Assembly: GCF_902705875.1 (NCBI RefSeq)
Contig: NZ_CACSIK010000001.1
Coordinates: 1,543,994 to 1,607,993, forward strand
Direction of reading: 5' to 3'
Origin: Zhongshania aliphaticivorans
GTDB lineage: Bacteria > Pseudomonadota > Gammaproteobacteria > Pseudomonadales > Spongiibacteraceae
DNA length: 64,000 bases
A program made the translations under genes and the position numbers. This document shows positions 9,802 through 19,261 of this stretch, one piece after another. A model generated the notes under the pieces. It was not told the DNA's origin and did no database searches. It saw only the letters and a list, made by a program, of their open reading frames with translations. The number at the start of each line of letters is the position of its first letter. Positions within the stretch are counted from its first letter, which is position 1.

Positions 9802-11025
9802 GTGAGTAGTAAGGTTGGAAAGGTAGATTATAGCCAGTTCCCAGATGCTTCAGGGCATTTTGATATCTACGGTGGCCGTTTTGTTTCCGAGACGCTAATT
9901 TTTGCGCTTGATGAATTGGAAGCCGCCTATCAGCGCTTGAGAACGGACTCAGAATTCCAAGCCGAGTTCGATCACGATTTGGCTCATTACGTGGGGAGAC
10001 CCTCACCTTTGTATCACGCAAAGCGATGGTCTGATGAAGTTGGTGGTGCACAGATCTACCTAAAACGTGAAGATCTTAATCACACCGGTGCCCACAAAGT
10101 AAATAACACGGTTGGCCAAGCCTTACTCGCTAAGTACATGGGCAAAAAGCACGTGATTGCGGAAACCGGTGCTGGTCAGCACGGAGTTGCATCTGCAACA
10201 GTTGCCGCGCGGCTGGGTATGACGTGTCAGGTGTTTATGGGTGAAGAGGATATTCATCGTCAAGCATTGAATGTTTACCGCATGAAGTTACTTGGTGCAG
10301 AGGTTGTTTCGGTTAAATCGGGCTCGAAAACCCTTAAAGACGCCATGAATGAGGCTATGCGACACTGGGTAACCCACGTAGATGATACGTTTTATATTAT
10401 TGGTACGGCGGCGGGCCCGCATCCTTACCCAATGTTGGTTCGCGACTTTCAATCTGTTATTGGACGTGAAGCGCGTGAACAATGCTTAAGCCAAAATGGG
10501 CGATTACCTGATGCGCTTGTAGCCTGTGTTGGTGGTGGCTCAAATGCGATAGGCCTATTCCATCCCTTTTTAGAAGACGAGTCGGTGGCAATGTATGGCG
10601 TTGAAGCGGGTGGCTATGGGGTTGAAACAGGCCGCCATGCTGCACCCTTGAATGATGGTATTCCTGGCATACTACATGGCAATCGTACTTATTTAATGCA
10701 GGACGAAGGTGGACAGATTATTGAAACTCACTCTGTCTCCGCAGGTTTAGATTATCCTGGCGTTGGCCCAGAGCACTCATGGTTGAAAGACATTGGTCGT
10801 GTCAATTATGTTGCGATTAATGACGATGAGGCGCTGACGGCGTTTCGCAAATTGACCCTTGTTGAGGGCATTATGCCGGCACTGGAATCAGCGCATGCAG
10901 TGGCATACGCAGAGAAACTGGCAAAAACCATGAGTCCTGAGCAGAGCATTGTGGTGAACTTGTCAGGCCGTGGTGATAAAGACATTCATACCGTCGCTAC
11001 TATAGACGGTATTGGCATTGAATAA
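9802..11025 (+). CDS. trpB: Tryptophan synthase beta chain
   Basis: PLP enzyme that condenses indole with serine. The PLP lysine is K99 in [10 protein letters not shown], and the phosphate-binding GGGSNAIG lies around residues 243-250. The allosteric COMM region and the C-terminal NLSGRGDKD motif are intact. The start is GTG at 9802, adjacent to the trpF stop and served by GGGAGGAG at about 9790-9797. The 407 residues are normal. It sits between trpF and trpA in a tight trpFBA cluster, the common arrangement outside the enterics; trpE, trpG, trpD and trpC are not in the window. Confidence 0.97.
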   Translation: MSSKVGKVDYSQFPDASGHFDIYGGRFVSETLIFALDELEAAYQRLRTDSEFQAEFDHDLAHYVGRPSPLYHAKRWSDEVGGAQIYLKREDLNHTGAHKVNNTVGQALLAKYMGKKHVIAETGAGQHGVASATVAARLGMTCQVFMGEEDIHRQALNVYRMKLLGAEVVSVKSGSKTLKDAMNEAMRHWVTHVDDTFYIIGTAAGPHPYPMLVRDFQSVIGREAREQCLSQNGRLPDALVACVGGGSNAIGLFHPFLEDESVAMYGVEAGGYGVETGRHAAPLNDGIPGILHGNRTYLMQDEGGQIIETHSVSAGLDYPGVGPEHSWLKDIGRVNYVAINDDEALTAFRKLTLVEGIMPALESAHAVAYAEKLAKTMSPEQSIVVNLSGRGDKDIHTVATIDGIGIE

Positions 11026-11037
11026 CGGGGAAGTACT

Positions 11038-11847
11038 TTGAGTCGTTTAGCTGCTGTATTTGCAAAATTAGAGAAAGATGGTCGCAAGGCTCTGGTGCCG
11101 TACATTGTTGGTGGCGATCCAGAACTGGCGATAACGGTACCATTAATGCATGAGTTGGTGCGTCAAGGTGCTGATATTCTGGAAATTGGTGTCCCATTTT
11201 CAGACCCAATGGCAGAGGGGCCGGTGATTCAGCTGGCGCATGAGAGGGCATTAGCGAATAAAGTGACCTTGTCTATGGTGCTTGAATTGGTTGCTGAGTT
11301 TCGCGAGGCTGATCAGTCTACACCGATCGTGCTTATGGGTTATGCCAATCCTATTGAAAGAATGGGTTATCAAGTTTTTGCAGACCGTGCGGCATCGGCA
11401 GGTGTTGATGGTCTATTAACAGTCGATATGCCACCGGAAGAGGCTGAGCGGCCCACGGAGATATTGCGAGCTGCGGGCATCGACAATATTTTCTTATTAG
11501 CACCAACAAGTAGTGACGAACGAATTAAGAAGATTGTGTCTGTTGCTAGCGGTTATTTGTACTGTGTTTCTCTTAATGGGGTGACCGGAGCGGGTCATTT
11601 AGATATTGATGCCGTTTCTGAAAAATTAGCGGGTATTAAAGCTAAGACTAAGTTGCCTGTAACGGTAGGTTTTGGCATAAAAGACGGCGTTTCAGCCGCT
11701 GCATTGGCCCCGCTCTGCGAGGGGGTCGTAGTGGGTAGTGCATTAATCGAACGGCTCGTTGGCGGGAGTTCTTCATTGACGAATGCTGAGCGGATAACAG
11801 AAGCTGCTGACTTAATCGGTGAAATTAGGTCGGCATTAGACGCCTGA
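11038..11847 (+). CDS. trpA: Tryptophan synthase alpha chain
   Basis: Cleaves indole-3-glycerol phosphate and channels indole to TrpB. The start is TTG at 11038, preceded by a good GGGGAAG site, and MSRL agrees with homologous N-termini. The catalytic glutamate is E49 in ILEIGVPFSDP. The second catalytic acid, aspartate 60 in the Salmonella/E. coli enzyme (LADGP), is a glutamate here (MAEGP), a conservative but notable change. The phosphate-binding GFGIKDG and VVGSALIE motifs are present. The length of 269 residues is standard. A 131-base gap separates it from accD. Confidence 0.96.
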   Translation: MSRLAAVFAKLEKDGRKALVPYIVGGDPELAITVPLMHELVRQGADILEIGVPFSDPMAEGPVIQLAHERALANKVTLSMVLELVAEFREADQSTPIVLMGYANPIERMGYQVFADRAASAGVDGLLTVDMPPEEAERPTEILRAAGIDNIFLLAPTSSDERIKKIVSVASGYLYCVSLNGVTGAGHLDIDAVSEKLAGIKAKTKLPVTVGFGIKDGVSAAALAPLCEGVVVGSALIERLVGGSSSLTNAERITEAADLIGEIRSALDA

Positions 11848-11978
11848 TATCCAAGGTGCATTCGCTTGCAATGTTGACACCGCCACTGCTCATTAGTGAG
11901 ATTATCAGGTAAAGTGGTGCGCTTATTATATTGATGCGCATACGATAAATTTAGTAATAATGACTACAGGAATAGATT

Positions 11979-12851
11979 ATGAGCTGGGTAGATAAGATTC
12001 TTCCCTCGGGAGTTCGACGGGTAGATTCTGAAGGACGTCGCGGTGCAAAAGGTGTCGTGCCCGAAGGTCTTTGGAAGAAGTGTGTTAAATGTGAAGCGGT
12101 GCTTTATCGCCCTGAGCTAGAGAGTAATCAAGACGTTTGTCCTAAATGTGACCACCATATGCGTATTGGTGCCCGTCGTCGTGTGGCGTTGTTTTTGGAC
12201 GAAGTGGGGCGCGAAGAAATTTTAAGCGATATCGAGCCAGTTGATAGACTGAAGTTTAAGGATAAGAAAAAATACCGCGATCGTTTAACCGCGGCGCAAA
12301 AATCCACCGGTGAGAAAGATGCGCTAATTGCTTATAAAGGCACAGTTAAAGAACTACCGGTTGTTGTGGTTGCCTTTGAATTTAATTTTCATGGCGGTTC
12401 CATGGGCTCTGCGGTGGGTGAAAAATTTACTCAGGCGGCTAATGTTGCGTTAAAAGAGCGCTGCCCGCTTATATGTTTTTCCGCCTCCGGTGGTGCGCGC
12501 ATGCAAGAAGCATTAATTTCTTTGATGCAAATGGCGAAAACTAGCGCGGTATTAGAACGCTTAAAGCAAAATAGTGTGCCGTATGTTTCTGTTATGACCG
12601 ATCCAATTTACGGTGGTGTATCAGCAAGTTTGGCGTTGCTCGGTGATATCAACGTTGCAGAGCCTGGTGCTCGCGCTGGCTTTGCAGGTCCGAATATCAT
12701 TGAGCAAACCATACGTCAAAAATTACCACCTGGCTTTCAGCGTAGCGAATTTTTATTGGCCCATGGCGCCATTGATATGATCGTTAGGCGAGCCGATATG
12801 CGCGATACGCTTTCAAGGGTGTTGGGCAGTTTGATGCACTATCAGCATTAA
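11979..12851 (+). CDS. accD: Acetyl-CoA carboxylase carboxyltransferase subunit beta
   Basis: Beta half of the carboxyltransferase that makes malonyl-CoA, working with AccA in the cytoplasm. A four-cysteine zinc ribbon is seen at C35, C38, C54 and C57 (CVKC...CPKC), followed by the crotonase-fold core with [12 protein letters not shown] and [10 protein letters not shown]. The 290 residues fit the family. An ATG with the preceding CAGGA gives the start. It leads the accD-folC-dedD-cvpA-purF run that is conserved in E. coli and Pseudomonas; here trpFBA lies between truA and accD. A TTGACA at 11874 could be a -35 element, but I found no good -10. Confidence 0.97.
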   Translation: MSWVDKILPSGVRRVDSEGRRGAKGVVPEGLWKKCVKCEAVLYRPELESNQDVCPKCDHHMRIGARRRVALFLDEVGREEILSDIEPVDRLKFKDKKKYRDRLTAAQKSTGEKDALIAYKGTVKELPVVVVAFEFNFHGGSMGSAVGEKFTQAANVALKERCPLICFSASGGARMQEALISLMQMAKTSAVLERLKQNSVPYVSVMTDPIYGGVSASLALLGDINVAEPGARAGFAGPNIIEQTIRQKLPPGFQRSEFLLAHGAIDMIVRRADMRDTLSRVLGSLMHYQH

Positions 12852-12860
12852 ACCTAGTTT

Positions 12861-14165
12861 ATGAGGTTTGAACAGCTCGATGATTGGTTGCGTTGGATGG
12901 AATGCCAGCATCCACGCAACATTGAACTCGGGCTTGAACGAATTTCGGCTGTTGCTCGACGCATAGATATAGACCTAAGTATGCCGGTGGTTACCGTTGC
13001 CGGTACCAATGGTAAAGGCTCCTGTACGGCTTTATTGGCCGCTATATATGCCGCAGAAGGCTATCAAGTTGGCGCATATACCTCACCCCATTTAAATAAA
13101 TACAATGAGCGAATTGCGATAGATGGTCGTTATGTAGACGATGAGTCCTTGTGTCGAGCATTTGCTGCTATCGATAGCGCACGTGGTGATATCTCACTAA
13201 CTTATTTTGAATTTGGCACATTGGCGGCATTGCTGATTTTTATGCAGCGTTCGGTCGATATTGTGGTATTGGAAGTAGGGCTTGGCGGGCGTTTAGACGC
13301 GGTAAATATTATAGATGCGGATGTGGCCATTATCAGTTCAATAGCCGTCGATCATGAGGCGTGGCTGGGTGCTGACAGAGACGTGATTGGTCGTGAAAAG
13401 GCCGGTATTTTTAGAGCGCAGAAAATGGCGGTTATTGGCGATGCGCAGCCACCAGCATCTATACGTGCTTACGGAAAAGAAGTTGGTGCGTCATTGGTAT
13501 TCAGAGGGGGTGATTTTAACATCACTGAGGCTGAGTCTGCTTGGCAGTGGCGCGGACGCTCTGCCAGTGGCGCTACAATGTGCTATGAAAATTTACCGTA
13601 TCCCGCTGTACTCATAGATAATGCCGCAACGGTGTTGCAAGCACTGCAATATGTTGGTCTGCCAATTTCTGAACAAGCAATAAAGCAAGGTTTGAGTACC
13701 GTTAGTCTTGCTGGCCGGTGTCAACATATTGAGTTCAGAGGAATAGATGTACTATTGGATGTGGCACACAATCCAGCGTCAGTCGTAATTCTTAGGGAAC
13801 ACCTTACAAAGTTTCCTGTTGAGGGTAAGACAGAGTGCCTATTTGCGGTCATGGCCGATAAGGACTTGGCGGAAATGATAAGTACATTAAAGCCTTGTTT
13901 TAGTCATTGGAATATCGCGCCATTGGCTGATAATGACCGTGCAGCTACGCCTGATGACATTTTGGCGGCACTACAGGTGCAGGGTGTAGGGTCGAGTTCG
14001 ACGGCAAGTACGTTTAAAGAAAGTTTAGATGAGGAGTTATCCCGTTTGTCCAAAGGAGATCGCCTCGTTGTGTTTGGTTCTTTTTTCACTGTGGCTGCGG
14101 CAGTGACAGAAATAGATGAACTGCTCTGCGCAGAGCAAATCTCAGTGGGGGAGTCTGAATTATGA
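12861..14165 (+). CDS. folC: Bifunctional dihydrofolate synthase / folylpolyglutamate synthase
   Basis: Adds glutamate to dihydropteroate and then to tetrahydrofolates. The Mur-ligase P-loop VAGTNGKGS is at residues 46-54, with YTSPHLNKYNERI shortly after. LEVGLGGRLDAVN (about residues 139-151) and LLDVAHNP (about residue 297) are further family landmarks. The length of 434 residues is typical. It begins 9 bases after accD and its TGA overlaps the next ATG by four bases (ATGA, 14162-14165), so translation of the SPOR protein is probably coupled to it. Confidence 0.95.
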   Translation: MRFEQLDDWLRWMECQHPRNIELGLERISAVARRIDIDLSMPVVTVAGTNGKGSCTALLAAIYAAEGYQVGAYTSPHLNKYNERIAIDGRYVDDESLCRAFAAIDSARGDISLTYFEFGTLAALLIFMQRSVDIVVLEVGLGGRLDAVNIIDADVAIISSIAVDHEAWLGADRDVIGREKAGIFRAQKMAVIGDAQPPASIRAYGKEVGASLVFRGGDFNITEAESAWQWRGRSASGATMCYENLPYPAVLIDNAATVLQALQYVGLPISEQAIKQGLSTVSLAGRCQHIEFRGIDVLLDVAHNPASVVILREHLTKFPVEGKTECLFAVMADKDLAEMISTLKPCFSHWNIAPLADNDRAATPDDILAALQVQGVGSSSTASTFKESLDEELSRLSKGDRLVVFGSFFTVAAAVTEIDELLCAEQISVGESEL

Positions 14166-14794
14166 TGAGACAACGGTTGGTAGGTGCTTTAGTGCTGTTG
14201 TGTGGCGGCGTTATTCTTTGGTCGTTATTGTTTACCGGACCAGCTGCCTATAAGGTGGATAGAGAGACACAGATTCCTGATGCGCCCTTAGTTGATCCGA
14301 TTATTAATACTCCGCCGCAAAAACCTAGCGGGGTGATGTCTGCTGATGCAGAAATAGTCCCAGCGCAGCCAAATTTAGTTGTTGCAGATGAAGATAAAAA
14401 CTTAACGGGCTCTGCTGTTAAGGCTCAGGCGGGGAATATCCCCGATGCACTGGATCGCCCAAAAAGTAAGGCACCGGTATCAAGCCCGAAACCAAAAGTC
14501 TCTCAGACAAAAAAGCCAGAGCCTACCGCCAAAAAAATAGATTCAAATGGCCTGCCTCCAGCATGGGTGGTTCAGGTTGGCGTGTTTGGTAGTCAGTCGA
14601 ACGCAGACGGTTTGAAAAAGTCTCTTCAGAGTGCCGGTTACAAAGCCTTTATAGATGAGATCTCACGCAATGGTAAACCACTTTATCGCGTATTGGTTGG
14701 ACCTGTGATCAGTAATGAAAAAGCGGTGTCTCAGCAGGCTGCGATAAACCGACGTTTTAATGTGAAATCTATTGTGAATCGATTTGAGCCCTAA
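14162..14794 (+). CDS. dedD: DedD-like SPOR-domain cell division protein
   Basis: Bitopic inner-membrane protein: a short cytoplasmic N-terminus, one membrane helix at about residues 5-24 (LVGALVLLCGGVILW), a Pro/Lys-rich linker to about residue 135, and a C-terminal SPOR domain (WVVQVGVFGSQSNADGL ... YRVLVGPV). SPOR domains bind the denuded glycan strands found at the division septum. The position between folC and cvpA is that of dedD in E. coli and of its counterpart in Pseudomonas. Tandem ATG codons at 14162 and 14165 leave the exact start open. The symbol rests on synteny plus architecture. Confidence 0.85.
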   Translation: MMRQRLVGALVLLCGGVILWSLLFTGPAAYKVDRETQIPDAPLVDPIINTPPQKPSGVMSADAEIVPAQPNLVVADEDKNLTGSAVKAQAGNIPDALDRPKSKAPVSSPKPKVSQTKKPEPTAKKIDSNGLPPAWVVQVGVFGSQSNADGLKKSLQSAGYKAFIDEISRNGKPLYRVLVGPVISNEKAVSQQAAINRRFNVKSIVNRFEP

Positions 14795-14948
14795 GCCGAA
14801 TCTAAGCTAACAATGCGCTTGGTTTTATGCTGAGCTGTGGGTACACCGGTTTACCGTGCTTGGCTTGCTTAAACCCCGTTTTAGCATCAAATTTTTTATC
14901 AATATGAGAAATTATCACGCTGTGAGCTTAATCAATACAAAATCTTAC

Positions 14949-14977
14949 TTGGGCTATAGCGCTGGGCTTGTTAGAAT
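14949..14977 (+). promoter_or_regulatory. Candidate sigma70 promoter for cvpA-purF
   Basis: TTGGGC (14949-14954), a 17-base spacer and TAGAAT (14972-14977), with a TG one base before the -10 (extended -10). It stands 34 bases upstream of the cvpA start, in the 216-base gap 14795-15010. I saw no PurR-like operator beside it. The rest of the gap is featureless to me. Confidence 0.5.
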
Positions 14978-15010
14978 TCGCGTCTTGAATTTCTGCTGGA
15001 GCCGATTACG

Positions 15011-15535
15011 GTGCTGAGCACGTTTAACTGGGCTGATTGGGCTATTATTGCTGTTATTTCGGCTTCGGCGCTGATCAGTCTCATTCGGGGCTTTGTAAAA
15101 GAGGCGCTGTCATTACTGAGCTGGGCAGTCGCATTTTTTGTTGCGGTTGCCTTTCACCCTCAAGCGGTCACATTACTCGAATCGCTAGTCGACAAAATAT
15201 ACCTACGCGAGATTCTTGCTTATATTCTCGTGTTTATCATAGCGTTAGTGCTGGGCAGTTTAGTCACCCACATAATTGCCATCATGGTAAAACGAACTGG
15301 GCTAAGCGGTACTGATCGCTTGCTCGGTATGATGTTCGGAACTGCGCGCGGCTTAATCGTAGTTTTGGCTGTATTAATATTACTGCCCTCCCTGTTGATG
15401 GGGGTAGAAGATGATCAGTGGTGGAAGGACTCCCAGTTGATTCCCGAGTTTCTGTTGATGAAGGAATGGTCTGAGCAGAGCTTTAACGATGTGGTTAACT
15501 GGGGCTCTTCTTTACTGTCGAGTCAGCGTAACTAA
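15011..15535 (+). CDS. cvpA: CvpA family membrane protein
   Basis: A 174-residue polytopic membrane protein of the colicin V production family. Hydrophobic segments lie at about residues 8-25, 30-48, 63-85 and 105-125, and the family motif around RGFVKEALSLLSW is present. The start is GTG at 15011; no ATG is available before the first helix. It is placed immediately ahead of purF (28 bases), as in E. coli. The molecular function of CvpA is not settled, although it is linked to envelope homeostasis in other bacteria. A promoter candidate precedes it. Confidence 0.9.
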   Translation: MLSTFNWADWAIIAVISASALISLIRGFVKEALSLLSWAVAFFVAVAFHPQAVTLLESLVDKIYLREILAYILVFIIALVLGSLVTHIIAIMVKRTGLSGTDRLLGMMFGTARGLIVVLAVLILLPSLLMGVEDDQWWKDSQLIPEFLLMKEWSEQSFNDVVNWGSSLLSSQRN

Positions 15536-15563
15536 CGTATTTGTCCTAATGAGGTAGTACTGC

Positions 15564-17084
15564 ATGTGTGGCATCGCAGGTATAGTCGCAAAGGCTAATG
15601 TGAACCAAGATTTGTACGATGCATTAACGGTGCTACAGCACCGTGGTCAAGATGCCGCCGGTATCGTGACCTTTGAGCATGGCAAACTTAATCAACGCAA
15701 AGACAACGGTTTAGTCAAAGATGTTTTTCATACCCGGCATATGCAGCGATTACTGGGTAATATTGGTATTGGCCATGTCCGCTATCCAACGGCGGGTAGC
15801 TCTAGCCCCGCATTAGCACAGCCCTTTTATGTTAACTCTCCCTATGGAATAAGCCTTGCGCATAACGGTAATTTGACCAATGCGGCTGAATTATCAAGAG
15901 AGTTATTCCAGTCTGATTTACGGCATTTAAATACCGAATCAGATTCGGAAGTTTTGTTAAATGTTTTTGCCCATGAATTGCAAAAGCTCGGTAAATTAGT
16001 CCCTGCAGCCGAGGATGTATTTGCTGCAGTGACGGGTGTACACCATCGTTGCAAAGGTGGCTATGCCGTGGTGGCAATGGTTGCCAATTACGGTGTTATT
16101 GGCTTTCGTGATCCCAATGGTATTCGTCCACTAGTGTATGGCGTTCGAGAGTCTGCACTGGGAAATGAGTATATGCTGGCGTCAGAAAGCGTCGCCTTAG
16201 ATGCCCTGGGGTACAAATTAATAGGCGATGTTGCGCCCGGAGAAGCGGTATATATAGAGACCAGTGGTGAAATCCATGTTCGCCAATGCACCGAAGTGGG
16301 TGATTATCGACCTTGTATCTTCGAGCATGTTTATTTTGCACGCCCAGATTCAATTATGGACGGCATATCGGTATATAAATCTCGTTTACGTCAAGGCGAG
16401 CGTTTAGCGGAAAAAATTCTGCGTGACCACCCTGATCACGATATTGATGTCATTGTGCCTATCCCCGACTCTAGCCGTATTGCTGCCCAGTCTATGGCGG
16501 CAAAGCTCGGTGTAAAATTCCGCGAAGGTTTAGTTAAGAATCGCTATATTGGCCGGACATTTATCATGCCGGGTCAGAGCGCACGTAAAAAATCCGTAAA
16601 ACAAAAGCTCAATGCCATTGGTTTAGAGTTTAAGGATAAAAACGTGATGCTGGTGGACGATTCAATTGTTCGTGGAACCACCTGTAAGCAGATTATTGAA
16701 ATGGCTAGAGATGCGGGTGCTCGCAAAGTGTATTTTGCCTCTGCAGCGCCGCCAGTGCGTTACCCGAATGTATATGGCATTGATATGCCGTCGGCCAATG
16801 AGCTCATTGCTCATGGTCGCACACCTCAAGAAGTACAAGACGAAATCGGCGCTGATTGGTTGCTGTACCAAGATTTGGATGATTTGATTAGTTGTTCGTC
16901 TGAAGGGAACCCCAAAATCACCAATTTTGAATGCTCGGTATTCAATGGCAATTATGTAACGGGTGATGTTGATCAAGCCTATTTGAATAAGCTTGAAGCA
17001 GATCGTAATGATGACTCTCAGAATGAGCGTAATGCGGTCATAGGTGAGGGTGCATTGATTGGCCTGCATAACGACGTATCATAA
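15564..17084 (+). CDS. purF: Amidophosphoribosyltransferase
   Basis: First committed step of purine synthesis: transfers ammonia from glutamine to PRPP. The glutaminase nucleophile is Cys2 (MCGIAGIV), so no propeptide needs to be removed, as in E. coli. The class II glutaminase landmarks HRGQDAAGI and HNGNLTN follow. The PRPP-binding loop [13 protein letters not shown] lies in the phosphoribosyltransferase half, at about residue 363. The 506 residues are normal. It is co-directional with cvpA upstream and metZ downstream, exactly as in Pseudomonas. Confidence 0.97.
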   Translation: MCGIAGIVAKANVNQDLYDALTVLQHRGQDAAGIVTFEHGKLNQRKDNGLVKDVFHTRHMQRLLGNIGIGHVRYPTAGSSSPALAQPFYVNSPYGISLAHNGNLTNAAELSRELFQSDLRHLNTESDSEVLLNVFAHELQKLGKLVPAAEDVFAAVTGVHHRCKGGYAVVAMVANYGVIGFRDPNGIRPLVYGVRESALGNEYMLASESVALDALGYKLIGDVAPGEAVYIETSGEIHVRQCTEVGDYRPCIFEHVYFARPDSIMDGISVYKSRLRQGERLAEKILRDHPDHDIDVIVPIPDSSRIAAQSMAAKLGVKFREGLVKNRYIGRTFIMPGQSARKKSVKQKLNAIGLEFKDKNVMLVDDSIVRGTTCKQIIEMARDAGARKVYFASAAPPVRYPNVYGIDMPSANELIAHGRTPQEVQDEIGADWLLYQDLDDLISCSSEGNPKITNFECSVFNGNYVTGDVDQAYLNKLEADRNDDSQNERNAVIGEGALIGLHNDVS

Positions 17085-17129
17085 AAAACAGGATAGTAGT
17101 GAGCTAACGACGGCTGTAAGAGAGGGAAC

Positions 17130-18341
17130 ATGACCGAGCAAGAATATTTAGCTCAGCGGCAGTCGGTATTGGCTGAGGCAGAACTTGATACTCGCGCTGT
17201 TAGAGCGGGGCAAGTACGCACAGCAGAAGGCGAACACGCAGAACCTATTTTTATGACATCGAGCTATGTCTTCGCTTCTGCGTCTGAGGCGGCGGCACGT
17301 TTTTCCGGTGCGCAAGCGGGTAATGTGTACTCGCGTTATACCAATCCCACGGTCAGAACTTTTGAAGAGCGTATAGCGGCGCTCGAAGGCGCTGAAATGG
17401 GGGTTGCTACCGCCTCTGGGATGGCAGCAATTTTGAGCACCTGTATTGCCCTCTTGCAGACGGGTGATCATGTTGTTTGCTCGCGAAGTGTGTTTGGCAC
17501 TACAACCGTTTTGCTGACGAAGTATTTAGCTAAGCTGGGCATCTCAACAACATTTGTTTCTCCTGTTCAGTTATCGCAATGGCAAAGAGCTATTACTCCT
17601 AATACCAAATTACTGCTGCTAGAAACACCATCAAACCCCTTGTCAGAAATTGCAGATATCCGCGCTTTGGCTGATATCGCTCATCAGCACAATTGCTTGT
17701 TAGTGGTTGATAATTGCTTCTGTACGCCGGCATTACAGCAACCTTTAGCATTAGGGGCTGATATTGTTGTGCACTCTGCGACAAAATATTTGGACGGGCA
17801 GGGCCGCAGTGTGGGCGGTGCCGTTGTTGGTCGTGTTGAACAAATGAATGAAGTCCTAAGCTTTATTCGTACCGCGGGGCCAAGTATGAGCCCCTTTAAT
17901 GCTTGGGTATTTTTGAAAGGCTTGGAAACTCTGCGCCTCAGGATGTTGGCTCATAGTGCTAGCGCTTTAACATTGGCGACTTGGTTGCAAGAGCAAACCG
18001 CCGTGGTGAAAGTGCATTACGCGGGCTTAATAGATCACCCTCAACATGCATTGGCAGCGTCACAACAAAAAGCCTTTGGTGGTGTGTTATCTTTTGAAGT
18101 GGGTGAGAGTCAGGAGGATGCGTGGCAATTTATTGATGCGACTCGTTTGATGTCAATTACCGCAAACTTGGGCGACGCAAAAACCACCATTGTGCATCCG
18201 GCCACAACTACTCACGGACGCCTCACTCCAGAGCAGCGTCTTGAGGCTGGTATTACTGATAACCTTATTCGAGTGTCGGTAGGGCTAGAAGATGTAGAAG
18301 ACTTACGCAAAGATTTGCAACGTGGTTTGAGCGCGGTATAA
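17130..18341 (+). CDS. metZ: O-succinylhomoserine sulfhydrylase
   Basis: PLP enzyme of the Cys/Met metabolism family that makes homocysteine directly from O-succinylhomoserine and sulfide. The PLP lysine is K219 in HSATKYLDGQG, and YSRYTNPT and ATASGMAAI are the usual N-terminal motifs. The position after purF and the 403-residue length match Pseudomonas metZ, which favours this assignment over cystathionine gamma-synthase or MetY. The ATG at 17130 is preceded by AGAGGGA. The next gene, moxR, starts only three bases after its stop. Confidence 0.92.
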   Translation: MTEQEYLAQRQSVLAEAELDTRAVRAGQVRTAEGEHAEPIFMTSSYVFASASEAAARFSGAQAGNVYSRYTNPTVRTFEERIAALEGAEMGVATASGMAAILSTCIALLQTGDHVVCSRSVFGTTTVLLTKYLAKLGISTTFVSPVQLSQWQRAITPNTKLLLLETPSNPLSEIADIRALADIAHQHNCLLVVDNCFCTPALQQPLALGADIVVHSATKYLDGQGRSVGGAVVGRVEQMNEVLSFIRTAGPSMSPFNAWVFLKGLETLRLRMLAHSASALTLATWLQEQTAVVKVHYAGLIDHPQHALAASQQKAFGGVLSFEVGESQEDAWQFIDATRLMSITANLGDAKTTIVHPATTTHGRLTPEQRLEAGITDNLIRVSVGLEDVEDLRKDLQRGLSAV

Positions 18342-18344
18342 ATA

Positions 18345-19259
18345 ATGACTATTTATGCGCAAATCATCGAAGAAATCTCTCAAGTCGTACTAGGTAAGGA
18401 TCGGCAAATACGACAAGCGCTTTGCTGTTTGTTAGCGCGTGGGCATTTGTTAATTGAAGATGTTCCAGGGGTTGGCAAAACAACCCTGTCGCAAGCTTTT
18501 GCTAAGGTGACGGGCTTAGACTATCAGCGGATGCAATTCACCAGTGATCTGTTACCCTCTGATATTCTTGGTGTGTCGATTTTTGATCGCAATACCAATG
18601 CTTTCCATTTTCACCCCGGTCCGGTTTTTACTCAGTTTTTGCTAGTTGATGAAATTAACCGAGCTAGCCCAAAAACGCAGAGTGCGTTGTTGGAAGCAAT
18701 GGCGGAAAAGCAGGTAACGGTAGAGGGCGAAACTCGCCACTTACCCCAACCATTTTTTGTTATGGCAACACAAAACCCTTGGTTTCAATCTGGTACGTTT
18801 CCGTTGCCAGAATCGCAATTAGATCGCTTCTTAATGACAATCTCACTTGGCTATCCTGATGAGGTATCTGAGCGTCGCTTGCTTGCAGGTGGCGATCCTC
18901 GCGCGGTTATCGATGAGCTTCGAGCCTTATTGAATACGGAAAAAATTATTGGCCTACAAGCCAAGGTTGATGAAATTACGGTTCGTGATAGTGTTTTGTC
19001 CTATGTGCAGCGAATCATTGCATTTACTCGACAAGATTCGCACTATGCATTTGGTTTATCTACCCGCGCGGCCTTAGCGTTAATTCAAGCTGCAAAAGCC
19101 TGGGCCATGATAGAGGGGAGAGACCATGTGTTACCAGATGACATCCAGCTCTTGCTTGAGCCGGTAGCCGCCCACCGTTTGAAACCTGCTGCCGATAATC
19201 ACGATAATGGTCCTGATTTGATAAAGCGGCTGCTGTCGCAGGTGCCGGTAGTGGTGTAA
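18345..19259 (+). CDS. MoxR family AAA+ ATPase
   Basis: AAA+ ATPase of the MoxR branch, usually a chaperone-like partner of DUF58 or VWA proteins. Walker A is GVGKTT at residues 42-47, preceded by EDVPG. Walker B is LLVDEINRA at about residues 97-105. A sensor-1 motif (MATQNP) and the C-terminal lid with an STRA motif are present. Length 304 residues. It opens a four-gene run, MoxR-DUF58-transglutaminase-MscS, and starts three bases after metZ without an obvious ribosome binding site, so coupling to metZ translation is possible. Confidence 0.92.
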   Translation: MTIYAQIIEEISQVVLGKDRQIRQALCCLLARGHLLIEDVPGVGKTTLSQAFAKVTGLDYQRMQFTSDLLPSDILGVSIFDRNTNAFHFHPGPVFTQFLLVDEINRASPKTQSALLEAMAEKQVTVEGETRHLPQPFFVMATQNPWFQSGTFPLPESQLDRFLMTISLGYPDEVSERRLLAGGDPRAVIDELRALLNTEKIIGLQAKVDEITVRDSVLSYVQRIIAFTRQDSHYAFGLSTRAALALIQAAKAWAMIEGRDHVLPDDIQLLLEPVAAHRLKPAADNHDNGPDLIKRLLSQVPVVV

Positions 19260-19261
19260 CC

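Noticed and set aside
11874..11902. TTGACA upstream of accD as a promoter
   Set aside because: The -35 is perfect, but the sequence at the right spacing is TGAGAT, only 3 of 6, and better -10 matches need a 20-base spacer.
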